A model generated the notes under the pieces. That model was not told the DNA's origin, searched no databases, and worked only from the letters and a program-made list of their open reading frames with translations. A program made the translations under genes and the position numbers. A DNA stretch of 64,000 nucleotides from assembly GCA_047833645.1 (NCBI GenBank), contig CP181259.1, positions 1,860,001-1,924,000 on the forward strand, given 5' to 3'. The first letter of the stretch is position 1; each line of letters begins with the position of its first letter. This document shows, piece by piece, positions 36,157 through 43,847 of this stretch. Source of the DNA: Pseudolactococcus sp041800635 (GTDB taxonomy: Bacteria > Bacillota > Bacilli > Lactobacillales > Streptococcaceae).

Positions 36157-36300
36157 TTTGTTCCCTCCAGTGCATGTTTTTATCTATAATAACATTTTTT
36201 GTGCACTATAGGGAACAAAAATACTTATTTAGGTAAATTTGTGCACTATAGGGAACAAAAATACTGGTTTAAGTAAATTTGTGCACTCGAGGGAACAAAA
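36157..36300 (-). promoter_or_regulatory. 40-bp phased motif array and inverted copy around the DUF4143 promoter
   Basis: GTGCACTATAGGGAACAAAA occurs at 36201-36220 and 36241-36260, and with CG for TA at 36281-36300, exactly 40 bp apart. The 20-base spacers are also similar. The reverse orientation copy TTTTGTTCCCTCCAGTGCA at 36156-36174 covers the ribosome binding site of the gene. A minus-strand -10-like TATTAT (about 36187-36192) lies between the opposed copies. Confidence 0.8.
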
Positions 36301-36330
36301 AAACTGACGGGCAATCCCGTAAGTTTTTTG
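36297..36330. terminator. Terminator at the end of the baiN-like gene
   Basis: AAAAACT-G-ACGGG pairs with CCCGT-A-AGTTTTT around CAAT. It lies between the motif array and the flavoprotein gene; on the minus strand it ends that gene. Confidence 0.7.
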
Positions 36331-36342
36331 ATTTCAAGCAAT

Positions 36343-37533
36343 TTAACTGATCCCAGCCACCCAACCGGTCGCGAGGGCTGAAGTGATATTATAGCCCCCT
36401 GTGTGGGCGTTGATGTCCAGGACTTCACCTGCAAAGTGCAGGTTTTCCACGGTTTTACTCATCAGCGTTTTAGGCTTGATCTCGCTCAGGTCGACGCCGC
36501 CTGCTGTGACGAAAGATTTGGCCAGGCTCATGGTGCCCGTGACTTTGATCGGGAAGCTTTTCATGAGATGGTAGAGTTCAGTTAATTTTTTAACCGGGAC
36601 TTGTTTGACTTTTGCGTCTAGATCGATCCCTGCTGTGGTGATCAGAAACTCTGCTAAACGTTCTTGGAGCAGTAGTTTTGCGACGTTCTTCACAGACTTG
36701 TCTCGGAGGTCTTCAAATTTGTCAGAGAGCTTGTCCTCAGACACTGTCGGTAGAAAATCGAGTGTGACGTCATCAGTCCCATTGCCCGTCACAAAGGTTG
36801 AGGCGCGCAGGGCTGCGGGGCCAGAGAGGCCAAAGTGGGTGAAGAGGAGGTCGTGGGTGATGGGGTGGTGGTTGATGGTCAGGGTGATTTCACGCAGGGA
36901 GATGCCCTGTAAGGTTTTGTGGGGGAAGTCTGTCGTCAGCGGGCTTTCGGCGGGTTTGAGGTCGGTGACTTTCAGCTTGAAGTGTCGCGCGATGTCGTGG
37001 CCGTAGCCGGTCGAGCCGGTTGAGGGGTAGGATTTGCCGCCGGTCGTGACGATGAGTTTGCGGCTGGTGTAGGTGGTGTCGGCTGTTTTGACTAAGAAGT
37101 TGCCGTCGTCTGCTTTGGTGGTTGAGAGGACTTCAGACTTGGTTGCAATCGTGACCCCTTGTTCGACCATCTTAGCCTGTAGGGCGGAGATAATGGTTTG
37201 TGATTTGTCGGTCGTCGGAAAGACGCGGCCGTGGTCTTCAATTTTGAGAGGGGTGCCGTTGTCCTCGAAAAAGGCGATAATGTCGTGATTATCGAATTGG
37301 GCAAAGGTGCTGTAGAGGAACTTGCCGCCGTGTGGGATATTTTCAAGGATTTCTTCCAGCGTGCCGTTATTGGTCACGTTACAGCGACCGCCGCCTGTCA
37401 TGGACAGTTTCTTGCCGAGTTTTTTATTTTTTTCTAGCATCAGTGTCTTGTGGCCGTAGTAGCTGCTGGCAACGGCTGCCATCATGCCTGCGGGGCCGCC
37501 ACCGATAATAATCGTATCGTAATTTGTTTTCAT
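36343..37533 (-). CDS. HI0933/BaiN-family FAD-dependent oxidoreductase
   Basis: A 396-residue flavoprotein from the ATG at 37533 (MKTNYDTIIIGGGPAGMM); the frame extends upstream to 37725 but without a start signal. The Rossmann FAD motif GGGPAG is at residues 10-15. LSMTGGGRCNVTN near residue 45 and the C-terminal MLHFAGEVLDINAHTGGYN-type stretch (here LHFAGEVLDINAHTGGYN) are the HI0933 family marks. Members include BaiN of bile-acid metabolism, but most have unknown substrates. The length is normal. Confidence 0.85.
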   Translation of the reverse strand: MKTNYDTIIIGGGPAGMMAAVASSYYGHKTLMLEKNKKLGKKLSMTGGGRCNVTNNGTLEEILENIPHGGKFLYSTFAQFDNHDIIAFFEDNGTPLKIEDHGRVFPTTDKSQTIISALQAKMVEQGVTIATKSEVLSTTKADDGNFLVKTADTTYTSRKLIVTTGGKSYPSTGSTGYGHDIARHFKLKVTDLKPAESPLTTDFPHKTLQGISLREITLTINHHPITHDLLFTHFGLSGPAALRASTFVTGNGTDDVTLDFLPTVSEDKLSDKFEDLRDKSVKNVAKLLLQERLAEFLITTAGIDLDAKVKQVPVKKLTELYHLMKSFPIKVTGTMSLAKSFVTAGGVDLSEIKPKTLMSKTVENLHFAGEVLDINAHTGGYNITSALATGWVAGIS

Positions 37534-37630
37534 ATCTTTTATTGTAGCATATCTTGGGCTTGGCTGAGGGGGAATCGTTCCCGCTCGGATAGGATGACAT
37601 GACTTTTTTTTTAAGATAATGAGTTTATAA

Positions 37631-37665
37631 TTGACAAAGTTTGTTGTACTATATATAATAGTACA
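37631..37665 (+). promoter_or_regulatory. Promoter with palindromic operator for the ABC/PASTA operon
   Basis: TTGACA at 37631-37636, 17-base spacer, TATAAT at 37654-37659. TGTACTA at 37645-37651 and TAGTACA at 37659-37665 form a perfect 7-bp inverted repeat over the -10 box, a typical repressor site. No regulator gene lies in the operon. Confidence 0.75.
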
Positions 37666-37784
37666 CATAGAGCAAGGCTGTATGAGACCGATAGTTGAGG
37701 CGTTTGATTCAGTTATACCGATCAAAACGTGTCACTTTGACGACCACCTTAAATGATAGGTGAATGAGGAAAATAAGGAGTATT

Positions 37785-39377
37785 ATGAATTTCTTTAAAC
37801 GAGCAATCCGCTCAGTCACACGACAAAAATCGAAATCACTGATTTTGTTTGCGGTTATTTTCATACTTGGCAATATTTTGGCAGGGAGTGTGATCATTCA
37901 GCAATCGACCCAAAATGTTGAAAAAACGACCAAGGAACAAATGGGCGCGATCGCCACAGTGGGTATTGACTGGAGTGATCCTAAGAAACAAAAAGAAATG
38001 GAAAACATGACCAGTGCGGACTATTCCGCCTTGACTGAAAAAATGATCCAAAAAATTGCGGCTAGTCCTTATGTTAAAAACTATGATTATTCTGAGCAGA
38101 CGGGCTTTGAGTCGAAGTTGCTGAAGCCTTATGATCCATCAGCAGATAAAAAAGCTGGGGATAAAGAGGGAAGTGACAGTGATGGCAATGTTGCCTATGT
38201 CAACACCTATATCCCGATTCGCGGGGTTCAAGATCCTAAAATTATGGATATTGCCTTAGGGAAAATTAAATTGGCTGAAGGTAGTGTTTTCACAGCAGAT
38301 GACATGACAAAAGGCTCAAATGTTGTCTTGATTTCTAAGAAATTTGCTGATAAAAATGGCCTCCATGTCGGAGATGAGATGACCCTGGACCAAAGTACAC
38401 AAGGCTTAGGAAATATGGACACGGAAAATGCTGAAAGCAAGCCAGAAAGTGCCAAGACATTTGATACGAAAGTGAAAGTCGTTGGGACTTATGATGTCCT
38501 TGAAGCTGTTCAGAAAAAATCAGGTCAGTCTGGCAAAGCCTCTGGTGGTTCAGTTGTCCATGCGGCGGCTTTCCCTGGCGGTTCAGGACAAGAAGCCTTT
38601 GATTTTGATAACTACAACACGATCTATATGCCCAATAAAGCTGTTCACACCATGGAGCAAGGCTTTAGACAAATGATCATGACTGACTTTCCTGACGCGA
38701 TGGCTGGTATGAGTGAAGCGGATGCAGAAGCTGCCTCTAAGCCTTACTATATTCCGATTTTTCAGTTGAAGTCAGTAGATGATCTTGAGAAGTTCAAAGC
38801 TGATACTAAGCCTTTGCTACCAAAATACTTTTCGGTGATGGCGTCTACTGATGCATTTGACAACATTGCGGGGCAATTCAGCAAATTATCTAAGATTGCC
38901 AAGGCTGTGATTATCGCTGCGATCTTACTGTCAATTGTCTTAATTCTACTGGTTATCTTACTCTTTATGCGGGATCGCAAACGTGAGCTGGGCATTTATT
39001 TGTCACTGGGTGATAAAAAGTCTAATGTCATTTTGCAGATCATGGTGGAAGTTTTGACCGTTGCCATCGTGGCACTTGTCATTTCACTGATTACAGGGAA
39101 GTTCTTAGGTAGTTTTGCTTCGGAAGCCTTTCTCAGTTCAGACAGCGGGAAGTCGGTAGACAATATGATGGGGGGCAGTATGATGAATTCATCTGCCATG
39201 TTTAATACGGGCGTGACAGTTGATGCGAAAACGATCGCGGATAACTACGCGGTTTCCTTCACACCTTTCTACATTGTCACCTATCTACTGGCAGGTTTAG
39301 GCACGGTGATTGTGTCCGTCCTGTTGTCAACGCTTTATATCTTCAAATTAAAGCCAAAGAAAATCTTGTTGGGGTAA
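37785..39377 (+). CDS. FtsX/MacB-type ABC transporter permease
   Basis: A 530-residue permease from the ATG at 37785 after AAGGAG. There is one membrane helix near residue 20 (SLILFAVIFILGNILAGSVII), a large extracellular domain of about 330 residues, then three C-terminal helices (AVIIAAILLSIVLILLVILLF, a second near VEVLTVAIVALVISLI, and a last near YLLAGLGTVIVSVLLST), the FtsX topology. This class couples ATP hydrolysis to export of, or response to, peptides and lipids. It is followed by its ATPase after six bases. The substrate is unknown. Confidence 0.88.
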   Translation: MNFFKRAIRSVTRQKSKSLILFAVIFILGNILAGSVIIQQSTQNVEKTTKEQMGAIATVGIDWSDPKKQKEMENMTSADYSALTEKMIQKIAASPYVKNYDYSEQTGFESKLLKPYDPSADKKAGDKEGSDSDGNVAYVNTYIPIRGVQDPKIMDIALGKIKLAEGSVFTADDMTKGSNVVLISKKFADKNGLHVGDEMTLDQSTQGLGNMDTENAESKPESAKTFDTKVKVVGTYDVLEAVQKKSGQSGKASGGSVVHAAAFPGGSGQEAFDFDNYNTIYMPNKAVHTMEQGFRQMIMTDFPDAMAGMSEADAEAASKPYYIPIFQLKSVDDLEKFKADTKPLLPKYFSVMASTDAFDNIAGQFSKLSKIAKAVIIAAILLSIVLILLVILLFMRDRKRELGIYLSLGDKKSNVILQIMVEVLTVAIVALVISLITGKFLGSFASEAFLSSDSGKSVDNMMGGSMMNSSAMFNTGVTVDAKTIADNYAVSFTPFYIVTYLLAGLGTVIVSVLLSTLYIFKLKPKKILLG

Positions 39378-39383
39378 ACAGCT

Positions 39384-40055
39384 ATGTCAATTATTGAAAC
39401 TAAAAAACTGAATTATTACTATCAAGATGGTGACATGCAACGTTATATTTTGCGTGATGTCTCAGTTGACTTTGAAAAAGGTCAATTTTATACGATAGTA
39501 GGGGAATCAGGCTCTGGCAAAACGACATTTTTGTCGATGATTGCGGGCTTGGATGTGGCCAAGGATGGGCAAGTCCTATTTGAAGGGACAGATATACAGA
39601 CGATTGGCCTTGAAAACTACCGGCGCAATAAGATTTCGATTGTCTTCCAAAATAATAATCTGGTGCCTTACTTAACAGCGGCTGAAAATGTCTTGGTGGC
39701 CATGGACATCACGGATAATGCCTTGCCTGCGGATCAAAAAACGGTGGCTTATAATCTCCTAGATTATATCGGGATTACACGTGAAAAAGCGGATCGTCTC
39801 GTCAGTGAGTTATCGGGTGGTGAGCAACAACGGATTGCCATTGCGCGTGCCCTTGCAACTAATAGTGATGTCATCCTGGCTGATGAGCCAACGGGTAACC
39901 TTGACGAAGAACGTGAAGGTGAGATTGTAGAAATTTTCAAACGTTTGGCCCATGACAATGATAAAGCGGTGATTGTCGTGACCCATTCCCAAGAAGTAGC
40001 GGAACAATCAGATGTGACTTACCGGTTGAAAAAAGGAAATTTAACACATGAGTGA
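39384..40055 (+). CDS. ABC transporter ATPase, MacB/LolD type
   Basis: A 223-residue nucleotide-binding protein partnering the preceding permease. Walker A is GESGSGKTT near residue 38, the signature LSGGEQQR is near residue 141, and Walker B with the LolD/MacB-type DEPTGNLD is at VILADEPTGNLD. It overlaps the PASTA gene by eight bases, so the three genes are one operon. Confidence 0.94.
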   Translation: MSIIETKKLNYYYQDGDMQRYILRDVSVDFEKGQFYTIVGESGSGKTTFLSMIAGLDVAKDGQVLFEGTDIQTIGLENYRRNKISIVFQNNNLVPYLTAAENVLVAMDITDNALPADQKTVAYNLLDYIGITREKADRLVSELSGGEQQRIAIARALATNSDVILADEPTGNLDEEREGEIVEIFKRLAHDNDKAVIVVTHSQEVAEQSDVTYRLKKGNLTHE

Positions 40056-41502
40056 TTTTTTATCAAACTTTACCAACGATAAATACAAAAAAGATGCCAC
40101 GACACTTAAGGACGTCACACCAGAAACAGAGGCATCAGCGCTAGCATCAGAGGCTACGTCGGTCGAACCGCCTGCTCCAGAGACTTTTGAAACTGTGCCA
40201 AGGTCAAACGATGCTAAGTCAGAAGCTGAAGTTAGCCATGACAGACCCATTGCTGACAGTTTGAGAAATAAAGCAGACGAGGACTTAGACGCGCTATTGA
40301 CCACTCTAGCAGCGTCAACTACCGATGATGAGGATGACTTGCTGGTCAAAGATCAATCTTTTGCCAAAAAACAAAAAATTAAACGTGCCATTATCTCAGG
40401 TGTCAGTCTTTTGGCGGTGATCGCGATTACTTGGTTTTATTATGGTCAGACGCATCTTAAAGTGCCTGATTTTACAGGGAAATCTGTGAGTACCGCACAA
40501 ACTTGGGCGGATGAGCATAAGATCAAACTCGACATTAATCGTGTTTATAACTTTGACAAAAAGGTCAATCAAGTCATTCAAGCATCAGACAAAAATCGGA
40601 CGATTTCTAAGAAGAAAACGGTCAAACTGACGGTTAGTTTAGGAGCTGATCCCAAGGAAAAAATTGAGCTGCCTGACTTTTCTAAGCTATCCGTTGACCA
40701 AGCGCGTGAGTTTATTAAAAAAAATAAACTTGAAAACACAGTCGTGCAACTGGATTATTCTGAAACCGTCGCTAAAGATGCTTATCTCAAGCAAACTTTT
40801 GCCAATCAAGCGGTCACGGCTGAGACTTTTAAGCGGGAAGATAATCTGACCCTTTATTATTCTAAAGGCAAGGAACCTGTCGTTCAAAATATTGATGTCC
40901 CTAATTTTTCGAGTCAGACCAAGGATCAGATCAATACTTGGAGTAAGGACAAGGGCGTCAAAGTCACTTTTGAGACAGAGGGCAGTGAGACGATTGAGGC
41001 AGACAAGGTGATATCACAGTCGGTTGCTAAGAGCCAGAAAGTATCCAAAGCCGATACGATAACGATCAAGCTGTCACTTGGCAAGCCCATGACGGTGCCT
41101 GATTTTTCACAGTTTACTTTTGACGAATCGAGTGGCGCAGCGAAAAATCTGCCGGTCATTTCAAAACAAGTTTATAGCGATACCATCCCCTACGGTGGCT
41201 TTATCAGCCAGTCTGTGGCTGCGGGCACCCAGTATTTTGCCAAAGATACGATACCAGATATTACCGCAGTTTATTCGCTCGGGCGCGTTTACCTCAAGGA
41301 TTTAAAGGGGCAGACTGAGGGTGAGTTGCAGGGGACCTTCTATAATGAGTATGCGTCCAAGGGCGCGAATATTACTTATCGTGTGCAATACGTGAATAGC
41401 CCTGAAACCAAGGGCCTTGTTGTCGGTCAGAGTGCGCTCAATGACTTTGTGCCGCTGACTTACACCGTCATCGTTCAGATTAGTAATGGGCATGAAAATT
41501 AA
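40048..41502 (+). CDS. Membrane-anchored PASTA-domain protein without kinase
   Basis: A 484-residue protein. The acidic N-terminal ~110 residues are cytoplasmic, one membrane segment follows (RAIISGVSLLAVIAITWFYYG), and the outside part is a string of PASTA-like repeats (LKVPDFTGKSVSTAQTWADE; IELPDFSKLSVDQAREFIKK; IDVPNFSSQTKDQINTWSKD; MTVPDFSQFTFDESSG). PASTA domains bind uncross-linked peptidoglycan stems and usually belong to Ser/Thr kinases or PBPs. Here there is no kinase or transpeptidase. Coupling with an FtsX-type transporter suggests a cell-wall sensing or remodelling role, which is inference. Confidence 0.85.
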   Translation: MSDFLSNFTNDKYKKDATTLKDVTPETEASALASEATSVEPPAPETFETVPRSNDAKSEAEVSHDRPIADSLRNKADEDLDALLTTLAASTTDDEDDLLVKDQSFAKKQKIKRAIISGVSLLAVIAITWFYYGQTHLKVPDFTGKSVSTAQTWADEHKIKLDINRVYNFDKKVNQVIQASDKNRTISKKKTVKLTVSLGADPKEKIELPDFSKLSVDQAREFIKKNKLENTVVQLDYSETVAKDAYLKQTFANQAVTAETFKREDNLTLYYSKGKEPVVQNIDVPNFSSQTKDQINTWSKDKGVKVTFETEGSETIEADKVISQSVAKSQKVSKADTITIKLSLGKPMTVPDFSQFTFDESSGAAKNLPVISKQVYSDTIPYGGFISQSVAAGTQYFAKDTIPDITAVYSLGRVYLKDLKGQTEGELQGTFYNEYASKGANITYRVQYVNSPETKGLVVGQSALNDFVPLTYTVIVQISNGHEN

Positions 41503-41586
41503 GCAAAAATGGACAGGCTGAGGGTCTGTTCTTTTTGCTACCAAGGCTGCTAGGGGCAAATGGTTGTGGCACCTTTGAAAAATATG

Positions 41587-41671
41587 TCACGAATTCGTGA
41601 TAAAATCCTTGAAATAATCCCTAAAAAGCGGTAAAATGAAGCAAATTGAGTTTTTAGTGAAAACGATAACA
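41587..41671 (+). promoter_or_regulatory. pgi control region: palindrome, promoter and cre site
   Basis: TCACGAATTCGTGA at 41587-41600 is a perfect palindrome. TTGAAA at 41609-41614 and TAAAAT at 41632-41637 (17-base spacer) form the promoter. TGAAAACGATAACA at 41658-41671 matches the CcpA cre consensus TGWAANCGNTNWCA at all positions. The cre lies in the loop of a hairpin whose arms are GAGTTTTTAG and CTAAAAACTC. Confidence 0.75.
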
Positions 41672-41748
41672 GTTGGCTAAAAACTCAGCTTGAGGCATAA
41701 GCGTCAAGTGAAGCGTGTGGTCCCACACCAATTAATTAAGGAGAAAAC

Positions 41749-43095
41749 ATGTCACACATTAAATTTGATTACAAAACAGCTTTACCATTCGTTGCACAGC
41801 ACGAATTTGACTACTTACAACCAGCAGTAACAGCTTTTGATGCTGCCTTGCGCGATGGTTCTGGTCAAGGGTCAGACTTTACAGGCTGGATTGATCTGCC
41901 AAAAGATTATGATAAAGCAGAATTTGATCGTATCTTGGCATCAGCTGAAAAAATCAAATCTGACAGTGATGTTTTAATCGTCATTGGGATTGGTGGATCA
42001 TATCTCGGTGCGAAAGCAGCGATTGACTTTTTGAACAGCTCATTTGTTAACCTTGACTCAAAAGAAAAACGTCAAGCACCGCAAATCTTGTACGCGGGTA
42101 ACTCAATTTCATCTACTTACTTGTCACAACTCGTTGAATACGTTAGTGATAAAGACTTCTCTGTCAATGTCATCTCAAAATCTGGGACGACAACAGAACC
42201 TGCCATTGCTTTCCGCGTCTTCAAAGAACTTTTGATTAAAAAATATGGTCAAGCAGAAGCCAACAAACGCATTTACGCCACAACTGATAAAGCAAAAGGT
42301 GCGGTTAAAGTCCAAGCTGATGCTGAAGGTTGGGAATCATTTGTCGTACCAGATGCTGTTGGTGGCCGTTTCACAGTCTTGACACCGGTTGGTCTTTTAC
42401 CAATCGCAGCAAGTGGTGCAGATATCCAAGCTTTGATGGATGGTGCAGCAGCAGCCCGTGAAGCATACAGCACACCAGACTTGAAAGTCAACCAAGCTTA
42501 CCAATATGCTGTTCTCCGTAACATCCTTTACCGTAAAGGCAAAACGATTGAAATCTTGGCTAACTACGAGCCATCATTGCAATACTTCAGCGAATGGTGG
42601 AAACAATTAGCTGGCGAATCAGAAGGTAAAGACTTCAAAGGGATTTACCCAACATCAGCTAACTTCTCAACTGACTTGCACTCAATCGGTCAGTCTATCC
42701 AAGAAGGTAGCCGTAATCTCTTTGAAACAGTGATTAAGATTGAAGAACCAACATTGAACATCAATATCCCAACAGAAGCTGAAGATCTTGACGGTCTTGG
42801 CTATCTTGAAGGCAAAGATGTTGACTTCGTCAATACCAAAGCCTTCCAAGGTGTGCTCCTTGCCCACACTGATGGTGGTGTGCCTAACTCAGTCGTGACC
42901 ATCAAAAAACAAGATGAATTCACATTAGGTTACCTTATCTACTTCTTTGAAATCGCGATCGGTCTTTCAGGCTACCTCAATGGTGTCAATCCATTTGACC
43001 AACCAGGGGTTGAAGCCTACAAGAAAAATATGTTCGCCTTGCTTGGTAAACCAGGCTTTGAAGAGTTAGGTGCTGAATTAAACGCTCGTCTCTAA
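41749..43095 (+). CDS. pgi: Glucose-6-phosphate isomerase
   Basis: A 448-residue enzyme interconverting glucose-6-phosphate and fructose-6-phosphate. The short bacterial form shows VIGIGGSYLGAKAAIDF near residue 80, ISKSGTTTEPAIAF near residue 145 and the C-terminal NPFDQPGVEAYKKNMF. The start follows AAGGAG at ideal spacing. Third-position use is strongly biased to the preferred codons of a highly expressed gene. It connects glycolysis with the glycogen genes upstream through glucose-6-phosphate. Confidence 0.98.
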   Translation: MSHIKFDYKTALPFVAQHEFDYLQPAVTAFDAALRDGSGQGSDFTGWIDLPKDYDKAEFDRILASAEKIKSDSDVLIVIGIGGSYLGAKAAIDFLNSSFVNLDSKEKRQAPQILYAGNSISSTYLSQLVEYVSDKDFSVNVISKSGTTTEPAIAFRVFKELLIKKYGQAEANKRIYATTDKAKGAVKVQADAEGWESFVVPDAVGGRFTVLTPVGLLPIAASGADIQALMDGAAAAREAYSTPDLKVNQAYQYAVLRNILYRKGKTIEILANYEPSLQYFSEWWKQLAGESEGKDFKGIYPTSANFSTDLHSIGQSIQEGSRNLFETVIKIEEPTLNINIPTEAEDLDGLGYLEGKDVDFVNTKAFQGVLLAHTDGGVPNSVVTIKKQDEFTLGYLIYFFEIAIGLSGYLNGVNPFDQPGVEAYKKNMFALLGKPGFEELGAELNARL

Positions 43096-43152
43096 AAAAA
43101 ATAGTTGGTCAAGTATAAAATCTGTGTTGATTTTGTGCTTGAATAAATATCC

Positions 43153-43185
43153 AAGTCGTTTGAGTATAGACTCAAGCGATTTTTT
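43153..43185 (+). terminator. Terminator of pgi
   Basis: AAGTCGTTTGAGT pairs with ACTCAAGCGATTT (G-T pair and one mismatch) around ATAG, followed by T residues. Confidence 0.75.
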
Positions 43186-43222
43186 ATTATAATGAAATCA
43201 AAGAGAATAAAGGAGCGAACAA

Positions 43223-43702
43223 ATGATTATTACAAGAAATGGTGAAGACTTTACTGAGATTAACCCATTGACAACAGGTCAAGCACCTGACTTCAGCTTG
43301 AAAGATCAACACAATAATGTTGTGAGCTTGTCCCAATTGCCAAGCCCGATTATTATCAGTGTTTTTCCAAATATTAATACCAGCGTCTGTTCAGTCCAAA
43401 CGCGTCGTTTCAATCAAGAAGCTGCAGCGCACAAAGAAATTGCTTTCCTATCAATTTCTAACAACACACCAGAAGAACAAGCCAACTGGTGTGCGGCAGA
43501 AGGTGTTGACATAACGATTTTATCTGATGCTAACAATGAATTTGGTCAATTCTATGGTATTGTCATGGCCGAGGCCAACCTCTTAGCCCGCAGCGTCTTT
43601 GTCATCAAAGACGGTCAAATCATTTATGCTGAAATCTTGTCTGAGATGACAGATGAGCCAAATTACGATAAAGCCTTACAAGTTGCGGATGCAGCCATCT
43701 AA
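43223..43702 (+). CDS. tpx: Thiol peroxidase (Tpx, atypical 2-Cys peroxiredoxin)
   Basis: A 159-residue peroxiredoxin that reduces hydrogen peroxide and organic peroxides with thioredoxin. The peroxidatic Cys is in FPNINTSVCSVQTRRF near residue 58 and the resolving Cys in ANWCAAEGVD near residue 92, the Tpx pattern. AAAGGAGCG precedes the start. It is a single-gene unit. Confidence 0.95.
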   Translation: MIITRNGEDFTEINPLTTGQAPDFSLKDQHNNVVSLSQLPSPIIISVFPNINTSVCSVQTRRFNQEAAAHKEIAFLSISNNTPEEQANWCAAEGVDITILSDANNEFGQFYGIVMAEANLLARSVFVIKDGQIIYAEILSEMTDEPNYDKALQVADAAI

Positions 43703-43760
43703 TTAAGGTAAAAGAAAAGTGAGCCGAGCGGTTTACTTTTTTTGTTTGGAAAGTTAGGTG

Positions 43761-43847
43761 TTATACTTCCTATTTTTTGTAATTTTATAAAAAGTAGAAC
43801 TATACTTCTGTTTATGGTATAATTATTGTAAGAAAGGAACTATAAGT
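43761..43847 (+). promoter_or_regulatory. Opposed motif copies around the second DUF4143 promoter
   Basis: TTATACTTCCT at 43761-43771 and GAACTATACTTC at 43797-43808 are in reverse orientation to AAGGAACTATAAG at 43834-43846, which contains the ribosome binding site. TATAAT at 43817-43822 lies between the second and third copies. Spacing is roughly 36-40 bp. Confidence 0.6.

Noticed and set aside
36201..36300. Direct repeats at constant period that could suggest a CRISPR array
   Set aside because: Only three copies, the spacers are similar to each other, and no cas genes are near; position and an opposed copy over a ribosome binding site fit operators better.
36534..37725. Upstream extension of the BaiN-like gene to 37725
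   Set aside because: The extra 64 codons contain no ribosome binding site, are unlike the family, and would cover the promoter region of the divergent ABC operon.
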